Below are positions 1 to 8,604 of a DNA stretch of 64,000 bases, in pieces. The notes beneath the pieces were generated by a model. That model worked only from the letters and a program-made list of their open reading frames with translations. It was not told the origin of the DNA and ran no database searches. Position 1 is the first letter of the stretch; every line of letters starts with the position of its first letter. This DNA comes from Planctomycetota bacterium (lineage in GTDB: Bacteria; Planctomycetota; Phycisphaerae; UBA1845; UTPLA1). The position numbers and the translations under genes are program-made. The DNA is taken from assembly GCA_016235815.1 (NCBI GenBank), contig JACRIM010000013.1:31199-95198 (forward strand), given 5' to 3'.

Positions 1-404
1 CCGCGCGTCGCCCCAAGAACCAGCCGTCCATTCTCATACCGCAGCGACGCCGACACGCCGTCGATCTTCGGATCGACAAGATATTCATACGCCGCCCCGT
101 CCAGCCCCTTCGCCACGCGGGCGTCCCATTCGCGCAACTGCGCCTCGTTGTACGTGTTATCAATCGACATCATCGCCAAGGCATGTGTGACATGCTCGAA
201 CCCCTCCAGCGGCGTCTCCGACACCCGCTGCGTCGGCGAATCCGGCGTGATCAACTCCGGGTGCGCCGCCTCCAAGTCCTTCAATCGCTGAAAGAGCTTG
301 TCGTACTCCCGATCCGAAATAACAGGCTTGGCTTCCACGTAATAAGCGTGGTCGTGCCGGGCGATTTCGTCGCGTAATCTCACGATTTCCTGTTGGGGGT
401 TCAT
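1..404 (-). CDS. ligA: NAD-dependent DNA ligase LigA, N-terminal part (runs off the window)
   Basis: LigA seals nicks in duplex DNA during replication and repair, using NAD+ to adenylate its active-site lysine. About 134 residues of the N-terminus are present; the 3' end lies beyond base 1. The first residues form the Ia domain (HDHAYYVEAKPVISDREYD, near residues 17-35) that binds NMN, followed by the conserved LxxLE..HPE and TPDSPTQRV segment. The adenylation motif KxDG appears as DPKIDG with Lys113, close to its position in E. coli LigA (Lys115). The ATG at 404 gives a family-typical N-terminus. It is divergent from the sugar transferase gene, with about 100 bases between them. Identification is by recognised motifs; the rest of the protein cannot be judged. 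Confidence 0.93.
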   Translation of the reverse strand, partial: MNPQQEIVRLRDEIARHDHAYYVEAKPVISDREYDKLFQRLKDLEAAHPELITPDSPTQRVSETPLEGFEHVTHALAMMSIDNTYNEAQLREWDARVAKGLDGAAYEYLVDPKIDGVSASLRYENGRLVLGATR

Positions 405-504
405 GGCGACTACAATGATACAGCGAGTCCGGCGTTTTTCGTGCCGGCTCGCAGACCTCGCGCCGCTTTCAACCCCCTCGCCTTGGGTGTACGCTTAGCC
501 CGCC

Positions 505-1884
505 ATGATTCGCCGGTATATTTCGCGAACCGTCATCCTACTCTTCGTGCTGGATCAACTCGTCCTGCCGGCCGCGCTACTTCTCGCCCTCTGGATCAAA
601 CAAAACCTCCTGCTCGTCGATCCCGGTCTGCCGACGCAGCTTCACCTCGACCTCTTCCTGCGGCTCTGGCCGTTCCTCGCCCTGGCCCTCGTACTCACCG
701 GGGCTTACGACCTGCACGTTGCGGTCGGCCGACTCTGGCCGCTTCTTCGCCGCACCATCGTCGCCGCCGCCGCCATGGGCGCAGTCTGGGTCGCCGGCAC
801 CTTCTTCCTGAAGATGAGCGAACTCATCAGCTACTCGCGCGCCGTCTTCAGCCTATTCCTCGCCTTTTCATTGCTCGGCTTGGTTGGCGTCCGACTCGGA
901 GTTGCTGAACTGCTTGCCTACTGGCAGTCCCGCACCGGCCACGCCCGCCGCGTCCTCATCATCGGCGGCGAAGCCCACGGGCGCAAGCTCATCAAAAATC
1001 TCTCCCGCCAGATGTTCACCGCCATAAAGGTCGTCGGCGCGACCGGCGACGGCGATCTCGGTGATGTGCCGAAACTCGATGAGGAATCGGCCCTCGCCAT
1101 GATGCGCCAGGGCCGCGTCGATCACGTCATCGTCGACCTGCCGCCCAAACGCATTCGCCTGCTTCTGCGCGTCGCCGAGTTGGCGGAGTTGGAAGGCATT
1201 CCGCTCCAACTGACGCCCGCCGTCTTCCCCGGCATCCACCTTACCCCGCGCGTCGATCAGATCGGCCGCATCCCCATGATCGAACTCTGTGGCGGAGAAC
1301 TCCCGCTCTCTGGTGTCATTACCAAACGCGTATTAGACCTGACGCTCTCCTCGCTCGGCCTGATCGTACTTTCGCCTGTCTTGCTCGGAATCGCGGTGCT
1401 CATCAAACTCACATCACACGGCCCCGTGTTCTATGTACAGGAACGCATCGGGCTAGACGGCCGCCGCTTTCGCATGTTCAAGTTCCGAAGCATGAAACTC
1501 GATGCGGAAACACGCACCGGCCCTGTGTGGGCTGTGCAAAATGATTCGCGCTGCACTCCCCTCGGCTCCATCCTCCGCCGCACGAATCTCGACGAACTCC
1601 CCCAGCTCTTCAACGTCCTCATCGGCAACATGAGCCTTGTCGGCCCCCGCCCCGAGCGACCCGAATTCGTCGAGCAATTCAAACCCGTCATCGACCGCTA
1701 CAGCCACAAGCACTGGGTCAAACCCGGCATCACCGGCTGGGCACAAGTCAACGGCTGGCGCGGCCAGACCGACCTGCAAACCCGCATCGAACACGATATT
1801 TATTACATCGAGCGCTGGTCCCTCTGGTTCGACCTGAAAATCATCTTCCTCACCCTCGTCGGCGGCTACAAAAACGCGCATTAA
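505..1884 (+). CDS. Undecaprenyl-phosphate sugar-1-phosphate transferase (WcaJ/PHPT type)
   Basis: This family starts exopolysaccharide synthesis by moving a hexose-1-phosphate from a nucleotide sugar to undecaprenyl phosphate at the inner membrane. The 459-residue protein has the standard layout: hydrophobic N-terminal segments (about residues 8-130), a CoA-binding-3-like Rossmann region (VLIIGGEAHGRKLIKNLSRQ near 150), and from about residue 272 the transferase domain. That domain shows a membrane hairpin, then KFRSM, RRTNLDELPQL, GNMSLVGPRPERPEF and the C-terminal KPGITGWAQVNGWRG, all hallmarks of the PF02397 family. It stands alone here, with no polymerase or flippase beside it. The sugar specificity cannot be read from sequence. 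No strong ribosome binding site precedes the ATG. Confidence 0.92.
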   Translation: MIRRYISRTVILLFVLDQLVLPAALLLALWIKQNLLLVDPGLPTQLHLDLFLRLWPFLALALVLTGAYDLHVAVGRLWPLLRRTIVAAAAMGAVWVAGTFFLKMSELISYSRAVFSLFLAFSLLGLVGVRLGVAELLAYWQSRTGHARRVLIIGGEAHGRKLIKNLSRQMFTAIKVVGATGDGDLGDVPKLDEESALAMMRQGRVDHVIVDLPPKRIRLLLRVAELAELEGIPLQLTPAVFPGIHLTPRVDQIGRIPMIELCGGELPLSGVITKRVLDLTLSSLGLIVLSPVLLGIAVLIKLTSHGPVFYVQERIGLDGRRFRMFKFRSMKLDAETRTGPVWAVQNDSRCTPLGSILRRTNLDELPQLFNVLIGNMSLVGPRPERPEFVEQFKPVIDRYSHKHWVKPGITGWAQVNGWRGQTDLQTRIEHDIYYIERWSLWFDLKIIFLTLVGGYKNAH

Positions 1885-2020
1885 CGCGCCGACCGATGTT
1901 TGTGCGGCGACACACAGCAAACCCACACAATTATTAAGACCATGTTTGCATAGCGCGTGAATTCACAGCCGAAGGCATCGTGCAAACTTAAACTGAGTTG
2001 TCGAATAAGTTCTTTTTTAC

Positions 2021-2050
2021 TTGAACTTCACGCACCCCCGTGGGTAGAGT
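2021..2050 (+). promoter_or_regulatory. Candidate sigma70-like promoter for the secreted endonuclease
   Basis: TTGAAC (2021-2026), an 18-base spacer and TAGAGT (2045-2050) lie 55 bases upstream of the ATG at 2105. A clear ribosome binding site (GGAGG, about 2095-2099) follows. The same TAGAGT -10 box occurs upstream of the superoxide dismutase gene. The call rests on pattern matching only. Confidence 0.35.
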
Positions 2051-2104
2051 TCTCATCCGTAACGGTTCGGCAACGGACGCCGATCACATTTCACGGAGGA
2101 AAAA

Positions 2105-4906
2105 ATGCCCGACACACCTCGCATCAACCATCGCGCCAATTCAACCGCGTTCAGCCTAATGACTGCAATTCTGGCGCTCACCGCCGGTCGCCTCGATGCT
2201 CAACCCCCGCCCGGCTATTACGACACAGTCAACACGACTAATGCCGCAACGCTTCGCGCGACACTGCACCCCGTGATCGACGACCACACGCGCTTCCCGT
2301 ACACCTCAACCTCAACCGATACGTGGAACATCCTGGAGCAGGCCGACGAAGACCCCGGAAACCCCGCAAACGTTCTCGACGTTTACAAGAATGCCAGCTA
2401 CGTAAAGGTCGGCGCGGGCAATACAAACTACAACCGCGAGCACACCTGGCCGAATTCGTACGGCTATCCCAACGACGGCGCTACAAACTATCCATATACC
2501 GACTGCCACGCCCTGTTCATCGCGGATGATTCGTACAACACATCCCGCAGCAACAAGCCCTATCGCTTCTGCAGCGCCCTGTGCAACGAGCAGATCACGC
2601 TGCTCACCAACGGCGTCGGCGGCGGCAGCGGCGTCTATCCTGGAAACTCCAACTGGACGACCGGTTCCTTTACCACCGGCACATGGGAAACATGGATCGG
2701 CCGTCGCGGCGATGTCGCTCGTGCATTGTTCTATCTTGACGTGCGCTACGAAGGCGGCACGCACGGTATCACCGGTGCCGTCGAGCCGGACATGATCCTC
2801 ACCGACAACGAGGCACTGATTGACGCCTCCAACACCGGTGCGAATGAATCCATCGCGTACATGGGCATGCTCTCGGTGCTTTTGCAATGGCACCAACAGG
2901 ATCCGGTGGATTCGAAAGAAATCTCGCGTAACAACGTCGTCGCCAGCTACCAGGGCAACCGAAACCCTTTCATCGATCATCCGGAATGGGTCGAGTGCCT
3001 TTGGAATAGCAACTGCACCTTCGGCGACACCACGCCACCTGCAGCACCGACCGGCCTCATCGCCACCGGTGGGAACGGTGTCGTGAACCTCGACTGGAAC
3101 GATAACGGCGAAGCCGACCTGGCGGGGTACAACGTCCTCCGCTCCACGACCAGCGGCGGCCCGTACACCAAGATCAACGCATCACTTATAACGGTGAGCA
3201 CCTACAGCGACACCACCGTAACGAATGGCACGACGTACTACTACGTGGTGACCGCCGTCGACACATCCAACAATGAAAGCGGCAACAGCAATCAGGCGAG
3301 TGCAACACCGTCCGGCGGCGGCGGCGGACCGGCATCGCCGTGGATCAATGAGTTCCACTATGACAACGACGGCACAGACACCGGCGAATTCGTCGAAGTA
3401 GCCGGCCCATCAGGGACCAACCTCTCCGGGTGGAAGGTAATCGGCTACAACGGAAGCGGTGGCGCGATGTACGCCACCGTCAATCTTTCCGGCACTATTC
3501 CCGATCAGCAAAGTTGCATCGGCACACTGAGCTTTGCTTTCGCCTCCATGCAGAATGGTTCACCCGATGGCCTTGCACTGGTCAACGCTACCAACACCGT
3601 TGTTCAGTTCATCAGCTATGAAGGCTCTTTCACCGCGACCGACGGACCGGCCCTTGGGATGGTCTCCGTCGACATCGGAGTAAGCGAAATCACCACAACC
3701 CCGGTCGGGCAAACGCTCCAACTCACCGGCACGGGCAAGCAGTATTCCGATTTCACATGGCAGCCCCCCGCCACCGGCACATCCGGTCAGAAGAACTCCG
3801 GCCAGACCTTTAACGATCCATCATGTGTCGACGTGACGCCACCGGCGGCCCCGACCGGACTGGCGGCCACGGCAGACAACGCCATTGTCAATCTCAATTG
3901 GAACAACAACACGGAGTCCGACCTGGCCGGCTACAACGTGTACCGGGCGACGGCAAGCGGCGGTCCTTATTCAAAGATCAACGTACCGTTGGTCGCGGTA
4001 AGCGATTATGCCGACACCTCGGCCGTCAACGGGACGACCTACTATTACGTCGTTCGCGCTGTGGACACATCACTCAACGAGAGCGGCAACAGCAACGAGG
4101 TTTCGGCGACACCCTCCGCGGGCGTGACCGTGCTTATGACATTCCTGGCCAGCACATCCGTGCCCGGCGTCGGAACCGTCGAGAATGAGGATATCGTTTC
4201 GTACAACACGGGAACGGGCGTGTGGTCGCTCTATTTTGACGGCAGTGATGTCGGACTTTCATCATTCGCAATCGACGCGTTGGCTGTGCTTCCAGGCGGG
4301 CAACTGCTCATCAGCGTCGATCTCGACGGTTCACTCGCGGGCCTCACGGGCGGCCCAAGCGGCACCAGCATCGACGACTCTGACATTGTGCAGTTCACGC
4401 CGAGTTCGCTCGGCGCAACAACGGCGGGAACGTGGACGTTCTACTTCGATGGCAGCGACGTCGGGCTTACGACCACCGGTGAGGATATTGACGCGCTGTC
4501 CATCTCCGCAACGGGCCAGCTGGTGATTTCGACAATCGATCCGCCCAGTGTCACGGGCCTGACGAGCCTCGCGGATGAAGACCTGATCGCCTTCACCCCC
4601 GCCACGCTTGGTGCGGCAACGACCGGCACGTGGAGTTACTACTTCGACGGAAGCGACGTCGACCTCGCCACCAACAACAACGAGGACGTGGATGCCGCCT
4701 GCATCACCTCCACCGGTGAGATTCTGCTCTCGACGATCGGCACGTTCAGTGTCACTGGAGTCGCAGGCGAAGATGAAGATGTGTTCAAGTTCACGCCGAC
4801 CGGGCTTGGCACCGTCACGACCGGTACCTACGCAACCTTCCTCGATCTGAGCGCCATAGGAATCCCCACCGGCGCGGATGTCAACGCCGTGGAGGTGCTC
4901 GACTAG
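2105..4906 (+). CDS. Secreted endonuclease I-family nuclease with FN3, lamin-tail-like and C-terminal repeat domains
   Basis: A 933-residue exported protein. A signal peptide (hydrophobic stretch near residues 17-30, ending LDAQPPP) precedes an endonuclease I (EndA/NucM) domain covering about residues 35-310; the catalytic NREHTWPNS motif starts near residue 110 and is intact. Next come a fibronectin type III domain (about 315-400), a lamin-tail-like domain beginning WINEFHYDNDGTDTGEFVEV (about 412-575), a second FN3 domain nearly identical in style to the first (about 580-670), and four copies of a repeat of roughly 60-70 residues built around YFDGSDVGL and an acidic DIDALS-like strand. The nuclease probably degrades extracellular DNA for nutrients; the C-terminal repeats are unrecognised. 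The start is fixed by a strong GGAGG box. A shared hairpin separates it from the convergent PFOR genes. Confidence 0.88.
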   Translation: MPDTPRINHRANSTAFSLMTAILALTAGRLDAQPPPGYYDTVNTTNAATLRATLHPVIDDHTRFPYTSTSTDTWNILEQADEDPGNPANVLDVYKNASYVKVGAGNTNYNREHTWPNSYGYPNDGATNYPYTDCHALFIADDSYNTSRSNKPYRFCSALCNEQITLLTNGVGGGSGVYPGNSNWTTGSFTTGTWETWIGRRGDVARALFYLDVRYEGGTHGITGAVEPDMILTDNEALIDASNTGANESIAYMGMLSVLLQWHQQDPVDSKEISRNNVVASYQGNRNPFIDHPEWVECLWNSNCTFGDTTPPAAPTGLIATGGNGVVNLDWNDNGEADLAGYNVLRSTTSGGPYTKINASLITVSTYSDTTVTNGTTYYYVVTAVDTSNNESGNSNQASATPSGGGGGPASPWINEFHYDNDGTDTGEFVEVAGPSGTNLSGWKVIGYNGSGGAMYATVNLSGTIPDQQSCIGTLSFAFASMQNGSPDGLALVNATNTVVQFISYEGSFTATDGPALGMVSVDIGVSEITTTPVGQTLQLTGTGKQYSDFTWQPPATGTSGQKNSGQTFNDPSCVDVTPPAAPTGLAATADNAIVNLNWNNNTESDLAGYNVYRATASGGPYSKINVPLVAVSDYADTSAVNGTTYYYVVRAVDTSLNESGNSNEVSATPSAGVTVLMTFLASTSVPGVGTVENEDIVSYNTGTGVWSLYFDGSDVGLSSFAIDALAVLPGGQLLISVDLDGSLAGLTGGPSGTSIDDSDIVQFTPSSLGATTAGTWTFYFDGSDVGLTTTGEDIDALSISATGQLVISTIDPPSVTGLTSLADEDLIAFTPATLGAATTGTWSYYFDGSDVDLATNNNEDVDAACITSTGEILLSTIGTFSVTGVAGEDEDVFKFTPTGLGTVTTGTYATFLDLSAIGIPTGADVNAVEVLD

Positions 4907-4939
4907 TCGCAAACAGACAATGCGAACATGGAAAAACAC

Positions 4940-4976
4940 GCAGGCCCGGTGCATCGCTTGGGTGCGCCGGGCCTGC
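4940..4976 (-). terminator. Intrinsic terminator of the PFOR operon (reverse strand)
   Basis: A perfect 10-bp stem, GCAGGCCCGG (4940-4949) with CCGGGCCTGC (4967-4976), lies between two convergent genes. On the reverse strand the stem is followed by GTGTTTTTCC, so it fits a terminator for the PFOR genes. The forward strand has no U-run, so its role for the nuclease gene is less certain. Confidence 0.7.
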
Positions 4977-4995
4977 ATCTTAGGAGGAGAGATGT

Positions 4996-7323
4996 CTATA
5001 GGTTCGGATTCTCCGACATGAGTTTCAATCGTGCCCACCGACGATTCACTTCATCCTGAACTTCCTTGACTGCCTCGGAATACTCCGGCCGCGCCAGGTG
5101 CGCAAACGCCCCGCCCATCGCCGTAAACGCATCCGTCACCGGCACTTTCTTGCCCGCCTTCTCCGGATCAACCGTAATCGTCGTGATGCCATGCTCAATT
5201 TCATACAGCGGGTGCATGCAAGCATTGACCGCCGCCTCTACCGCCGACGGTCCCACATGCTCTTCCATGCCCCAATTCAGCGGGCACACCGAAAGCGTCT
5301 TCACAAAGGCAAATCCTCCGTCGCGGGTCGTTGCCTGCGCCTTGCGGGCCTTGCGAATCATGTCCTGCGGATGTGACTCGCAACAGGTGGCGATGTACGG
5401 CGCAAACGTCCCGCGAAGAATCTCCACGATTTCCTTGTGATGCGTGCGCTTGCCGGTCTGCTGCGGGCCGAAGTGGGCGTTGCTGGCCTTCTGATGTTTG
5501 TACCCGCTGTAGCAAAGCTGCGCACCCGTGTTCATGTACCCCTTGTTGTCATACTCAAACAAGATGAACGGGTCGTTCCGAAGCGCCGCGCCGATGACCT
5601 GATCCATGCCGATGTCGTCGCCCCCGTCGCCGCTCACGGCAATGACGGTAATGTCCTCGGGCAGATCGCCCCGTGCCTTGAATCGCTTGATCATTTCCAC
5701 CACACCGGTCGCTGTGCTGGTCGAGTTGTGAAACAAATTATGGAAGTACGGCACCTTGAAGCTCGTCAGCGGATAGCCCGTCGTCACGACCATGCCGCAA
5801 CCCGTGTTGAACAAAAGGCACACATGCCCATCGATCCCGCGCAGGAACAAATTCAGACTCGTAAAGATCCCGCAACCCGGACAGGCCGAGTGCTTGTCGA
5901 ACCGCGTCGGCATCTTCGACAAGTCCTTCAAATTCACCTTCGCCCCCAACGCCGCATTCACCGAACACTCCTCCACCGTCAGCGGCACCAGCGTCTGTTC
6001 CGGCGCATACCCCTCGTCGCCCGGCCATGCACCGTGGTAATACTTGGACTCTGCAAACGAGAATCCACCCGGCGCTAACGGCTTCTCATCGTCATGCCGC
6101 GTCGGCTTCATGACTTCCGCTGCCTCGGCATACATCACCAACGCATCGTCCTTCGTAAAGTTCAACCCGCCGATGCCATAGGTCCGCTGAATGATCCGCG
6201 CCGGGTTGCCATGGCGCTGCAACGCCGCGCCGATCTCATTCGCCAGATAGTTGCTCGCCCCATACTGACTTCCGCGCTCCGCCACGACAATCGCTTCCGC
6301 TTCGCCGATGGCTGCAAGAATCTCCTTCTCCGGCCACGGTCGCAGCACCGTCGGCACCACCAGGTTCACCCACTCATCCTTCGCCGCCAAAAGATCCACA
6401 GCATCCTTCGCCGCCTCGCCCGCCGTGTTCAGCGCAACCAGGCACCGCTGCCCCGACCGATCCCCATGCTGCTCAACAAAGCCGTATCGCCGGCCTGTCA
6501 TTCGTGCGAATTCCTCAAACACGCGCGGCAGATACTGATAAGCCCGCTCGAATTTCGTCTCCATCTGCACCTTGGCGTTGATCAGGTCGTCATTCATATA
6601 CGGCCCAAACGTTCGCGGATGCTGCACATCGATAAAGCTGAATCGACCGTTGCGCGCCTCCAGCGTCCCCTTGAACGGTGGCGGGCCGACGAACCGGCGA
6701 ACTTCATCCTGGCTCGCGAACACGCTGATCCGCCGATTGGCATGCGATGTGTGGAATCCGTCATACGCGACGATCGCCGGCAGATTCACTCGCTCGGCCA
6801 CTTTGATCGCGATGATGTTCATGTCATACGCGGCCTGCACATTGGGCGCAAGAAACGTCAGCCAGCCCCAGCCCAGCGTCGCATATAAGTCCGAGTGCCC
6901 GTTCTTGATGTTCAGCGGCGCGGATACATCGCGCGTCGACAAGTTCAACACCATCGGCAACCCCAGCCCCGAGATCGCCGGCATCTGCTCAGCCTTCAGC
7001 AGCAGTCCATTCGCACTGGTTACATCGACCACGCGCCCGCCGGCAACCGCCGCGCCCGCGCAAATTCCCAGCGCCGCCAACTCGCTCGTGCCGATCACGA
7101 ACGAAATGTCCGTCTCGCCCTCGGCATAGGCCTTCGAGATCACCTCGCCCACATCCGACGACGGCGTGATCGGGTAATACCCTTCGCAGTCATAGCCGAT
7201 ATCGAGGATCGCCCGGGCCACGGCTTCGTTTCCGTTGCCGATCCACGGCTTCTGCAAGCACGTCGGCTCCGGTTCGGACAATTCGCTGACCTTAAACGGC
7301 GTCATCGGACTCATCGTTGCCAT
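4996..7323 (-). CDS. Pyruvate:ferredoxin oxidoreductase, fused alpha-beta subunit
   Basis: Together with the gamma-delta protein encoded upstream, this should interconvert pyruvate + CoA and acetyl-CoA + CO2 with ferredoxin. Residues 1 to about 420 are the alpha subunit: GNEAVARAILDIG and GYYPITPSSDVGE begin the domain and SAPLNIKNGHSDLYAT is the usual CoA/pyruvate-side loop. The beta subunit follows in the same chain, with the Fe-S cysteine motif CPGCG at 481-485 and the TPP-binding GDGGDDIG near 565-572 plus DNKGYMNTG. At 775 residues it equals separate PorA and PorB joined end to end. A GAGG box lies just upstream of the ATG at 7323. It is cotranscribed after the microprotein and gamma-delta genes. 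Another 2-oxoacid substrate cannot be excluded. Confidence 0.88.
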   Translation of the reverse strand: MATMSPMTPFKVSELSEPEPTCLQKPWIGNGNEAVARAILDIGYDCEGYYPITPSSDVGEVISKAYAEGETDISFVIGTSELAALGICAGAAVAGGRVVDVTSANGLLLKAEQMPAISGLGLPMVLNLSTRDVSAPLNIKNGHSDLYATLGWGWLTFLAPNVQAAYDMNIIAIKVAERVNLPAIVAYDGFHTSHANRRISVFASQDEVRRFVGPPPFKGTLEARNGRFSFIDVQHPRTFGPYMNDDLINAKVQMETKFERAYQYLPRVFEEFARMTGRRYGFVEQHGDRSGQRCLVALNTAGEAAKDAVDLLAAKDEWVNLVVPTVLRPWPEKEILAAIGEAEAIVVAERGSQYGASNYLANEIGAALQRHGNPARIIQRTYGIGGLNFTKDDALVMYAEAAEVMKPTRHDDEKPLAPGGFSFAESKYYHGAWPGDEGYAPEQTLVPLTVEECSVNAALGAKVNLKDLSKMPTRFDKHSACPGCGIFTSLNLFLRGIDGHVCLLFNTGCGMVVTTGYPLTSFKVPYFHNLFHNSTSTATGVVEMIKRFKARGDLPEDITVIAVSGDGGDDIGMDQVIGAALRNDPFILFEYDNKGYMNTGAQLCYSGYKHQKASNAHFGPQQTGKRTHHKEIVEILRGTFAPYIATCCESHPQDMIRKARKAQATTRDGGFAFVKTLSVCPLNWGMEEHVGPSAVEAAVNACMHPLYEIEHGITTITVDPEKAGKKVPVTDAFTAMGGAFAHLARPEYSEAVKEVQDEVNRRWARLKLMSENPNL

Positions 7324-7341
7324 GGATCCTCACACTCCCTG

Positions 7342-7428
7342 CTAAAGCGTCCCCGAACTTCCTGACAGCGCGATCAAAAAGAACACCACAATCGCCACCC
7401 AGATAATCAATTTCAAATGCGATTTCAT
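7342..7428 (-). CDS. 28-residue single-span membrane microprotein inside the PFOR operon
   Basis: A short open frame sits between the two PFOR genes on the same strand: ATG at 7428, stop at 7342-7344. The product is 28 residues, with a basic start (MKSHLK), a hydrophobic span LIIWVAIVVFFLIALS and a short SGSSGTL tail. An excellent ribosome binding site (GGGAGGT) lies 7 bases before the ATG, better than those of many genes in the window. The stop is 18 bases from the next start. No family is recognised. The position suggests a membrane anchor or accessory for the oxidoreductase, which is inference. A fortuitous ORF is possible but the combination of SD, hydrophobicity and placement argues against it. 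Confidence 0.6.
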   Translation of the reverse strand: MKSHLKLIIWVAIVVFFLIALSGSSGTL

Positions 7429-7448
7429 GGCTCTACCTCCCGGCCCGT

Positions 7449-8375
7449 TTACGCGTAATCAAACGTCAGCGCCTTGCCCTTCTTCGTATCCGGGCAAACC
7501 TCGACGCATCGCATGCAACCCTTGCAAAACGCATCATCGATGCCGTCCATCCGGCCGTCGCGCCAGAGCAGTCCGCCCGGATCGCTGCACACCGTCAGAC
7601 AAATCCCGCACGAGGTGCAAACGCCCTTGTCGAACTTGGGCACGCGACCGCGCCCGGCAATCCGGTTGTCGCGATTCAGCGTGCAATGCGTTAAAGCATC
7701 GATCGTCCCGCCGTTCAGCATGTTGCGCCAGCCGATCGGACCGCGCGATACCTGCGGTGACTGCCGCGGATAGCCGTTCGAGCTAAACGTCTCTCGCGTG
7801 CTGCCCCCCAGGGCCGCGTTGAAAGCCGCCATATTTGATTCCGCCGCTTTGGGCCACTGCTTTTTGATAACAGCGGTGACGTCGGTGTCGGGGAAACCCA
7901 GCTCGTGGCACAACACCGCAATCAGCGGCATGTTCATCCGACTCTTTGATTGATACGCAATCTTGGTCGCATCGACACACACAATCGTCCCACTGTGCAA
8001 TCCCAGCAGGTGTCGCACCTCCTCGGGGGACTTGATCGAGTTCACGATGCACACCGCATTGAGCTGCAACCCGCGCCCCAACTCCAGCGGCGCGATCAGA
8101 TCATCATGAAACGCAACGAGAAAATGCGGAGTGGCCGTCGGCCCCGCCTGTCGCACCGGCGTCCCCACCTCACAGAATCGCACCGACACATCGGTGGCCG
8201 TGCCCTTTTTCTCAGAGCCATAGCGGGCGTCGTAGCCGCCATCGAGGCCGAAGTGCGTACAGCCGATCTTGAATAGCAGCTTGCCGCCCATGTTGGCACC
8301 ATCGCCTCCAAGGGCCGAGAGAAAAATGTTGCAGAATCCCAGTTCATCCCGGGCGGGCAACTTGAACGCCGACAT
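7449..8375 (-). CDS. Pyruvate:ferredoxin oxidoreductase, fused gamma-delta subunit
   Basis: A 308-residue protein, the first gene of the PFOR operon. Residues 1 to about 190 are the gamma (PorG) domain, with GGDGANMGGKLLFKIG near 23-38 and a Rossmann-like core. Residues about 245-300 are the delta ferredoxin domain with two CxxCxxCxxxC motifs, at Cys253/256/259/263 and Cys284/287/290/294, fitting two 4Fe-4S clusters that pass electrons to ferredoxin. With the alpha-beta fusion downstream, the four classical subunits are reduced to two chains. A GAGAGGAG box precedes the ATG at 8375. The 229 bases between argS and this gene contain no convincing ORF. Confidence 0.87.
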   Translation of the reverse strand: MSAFKLPARDELGFCNIFLSALGGDGANMGGKLLFKIGCTHFGLDGGYDARYGSEKKGTATDVSVRFCEVGTPVRQAGPTATPHFLVAFHDDLIAPLELGRGLQLNAVCIVNSIKSPEEVRHLLGLHSGTIVCVDATKIAYQSKSRMNMPLIAVLCHELGFPDTDVTAVIKKQWPKAAESNMAAFNAALGGSTRETFSSNGYPRQSPQVSRGPIGWRNMLNGGTIDALTHCTLNRDNRIAGRGRVPKFDKGVCTSCGICLTVCSDPGGLLWRDGRMDGIDDAFCKGCMRCVEVCPDTKKGKALTFDYA

Positions 8376-8604
8376 GCGAGACTCCTCTCTCCGCGATCAA
8401 ACCGGATCGCGTACACCGTGTCCGCTAAAATGAAATGCAACCCCCGTACCAGCCGACCGACCGCGTTTTCGGCCTCAGAAACGCGATTAATCCTCATCCC
8501 CCGGATTCAACTGCGGATTTTCCCGCACGACAGCCGGACTTTCCGCGCTGCCGGCCCCGTTTTGCTCGATTCAATGAGTGGCCCCCGCACGGCGCGAAAC
8601 GCGC

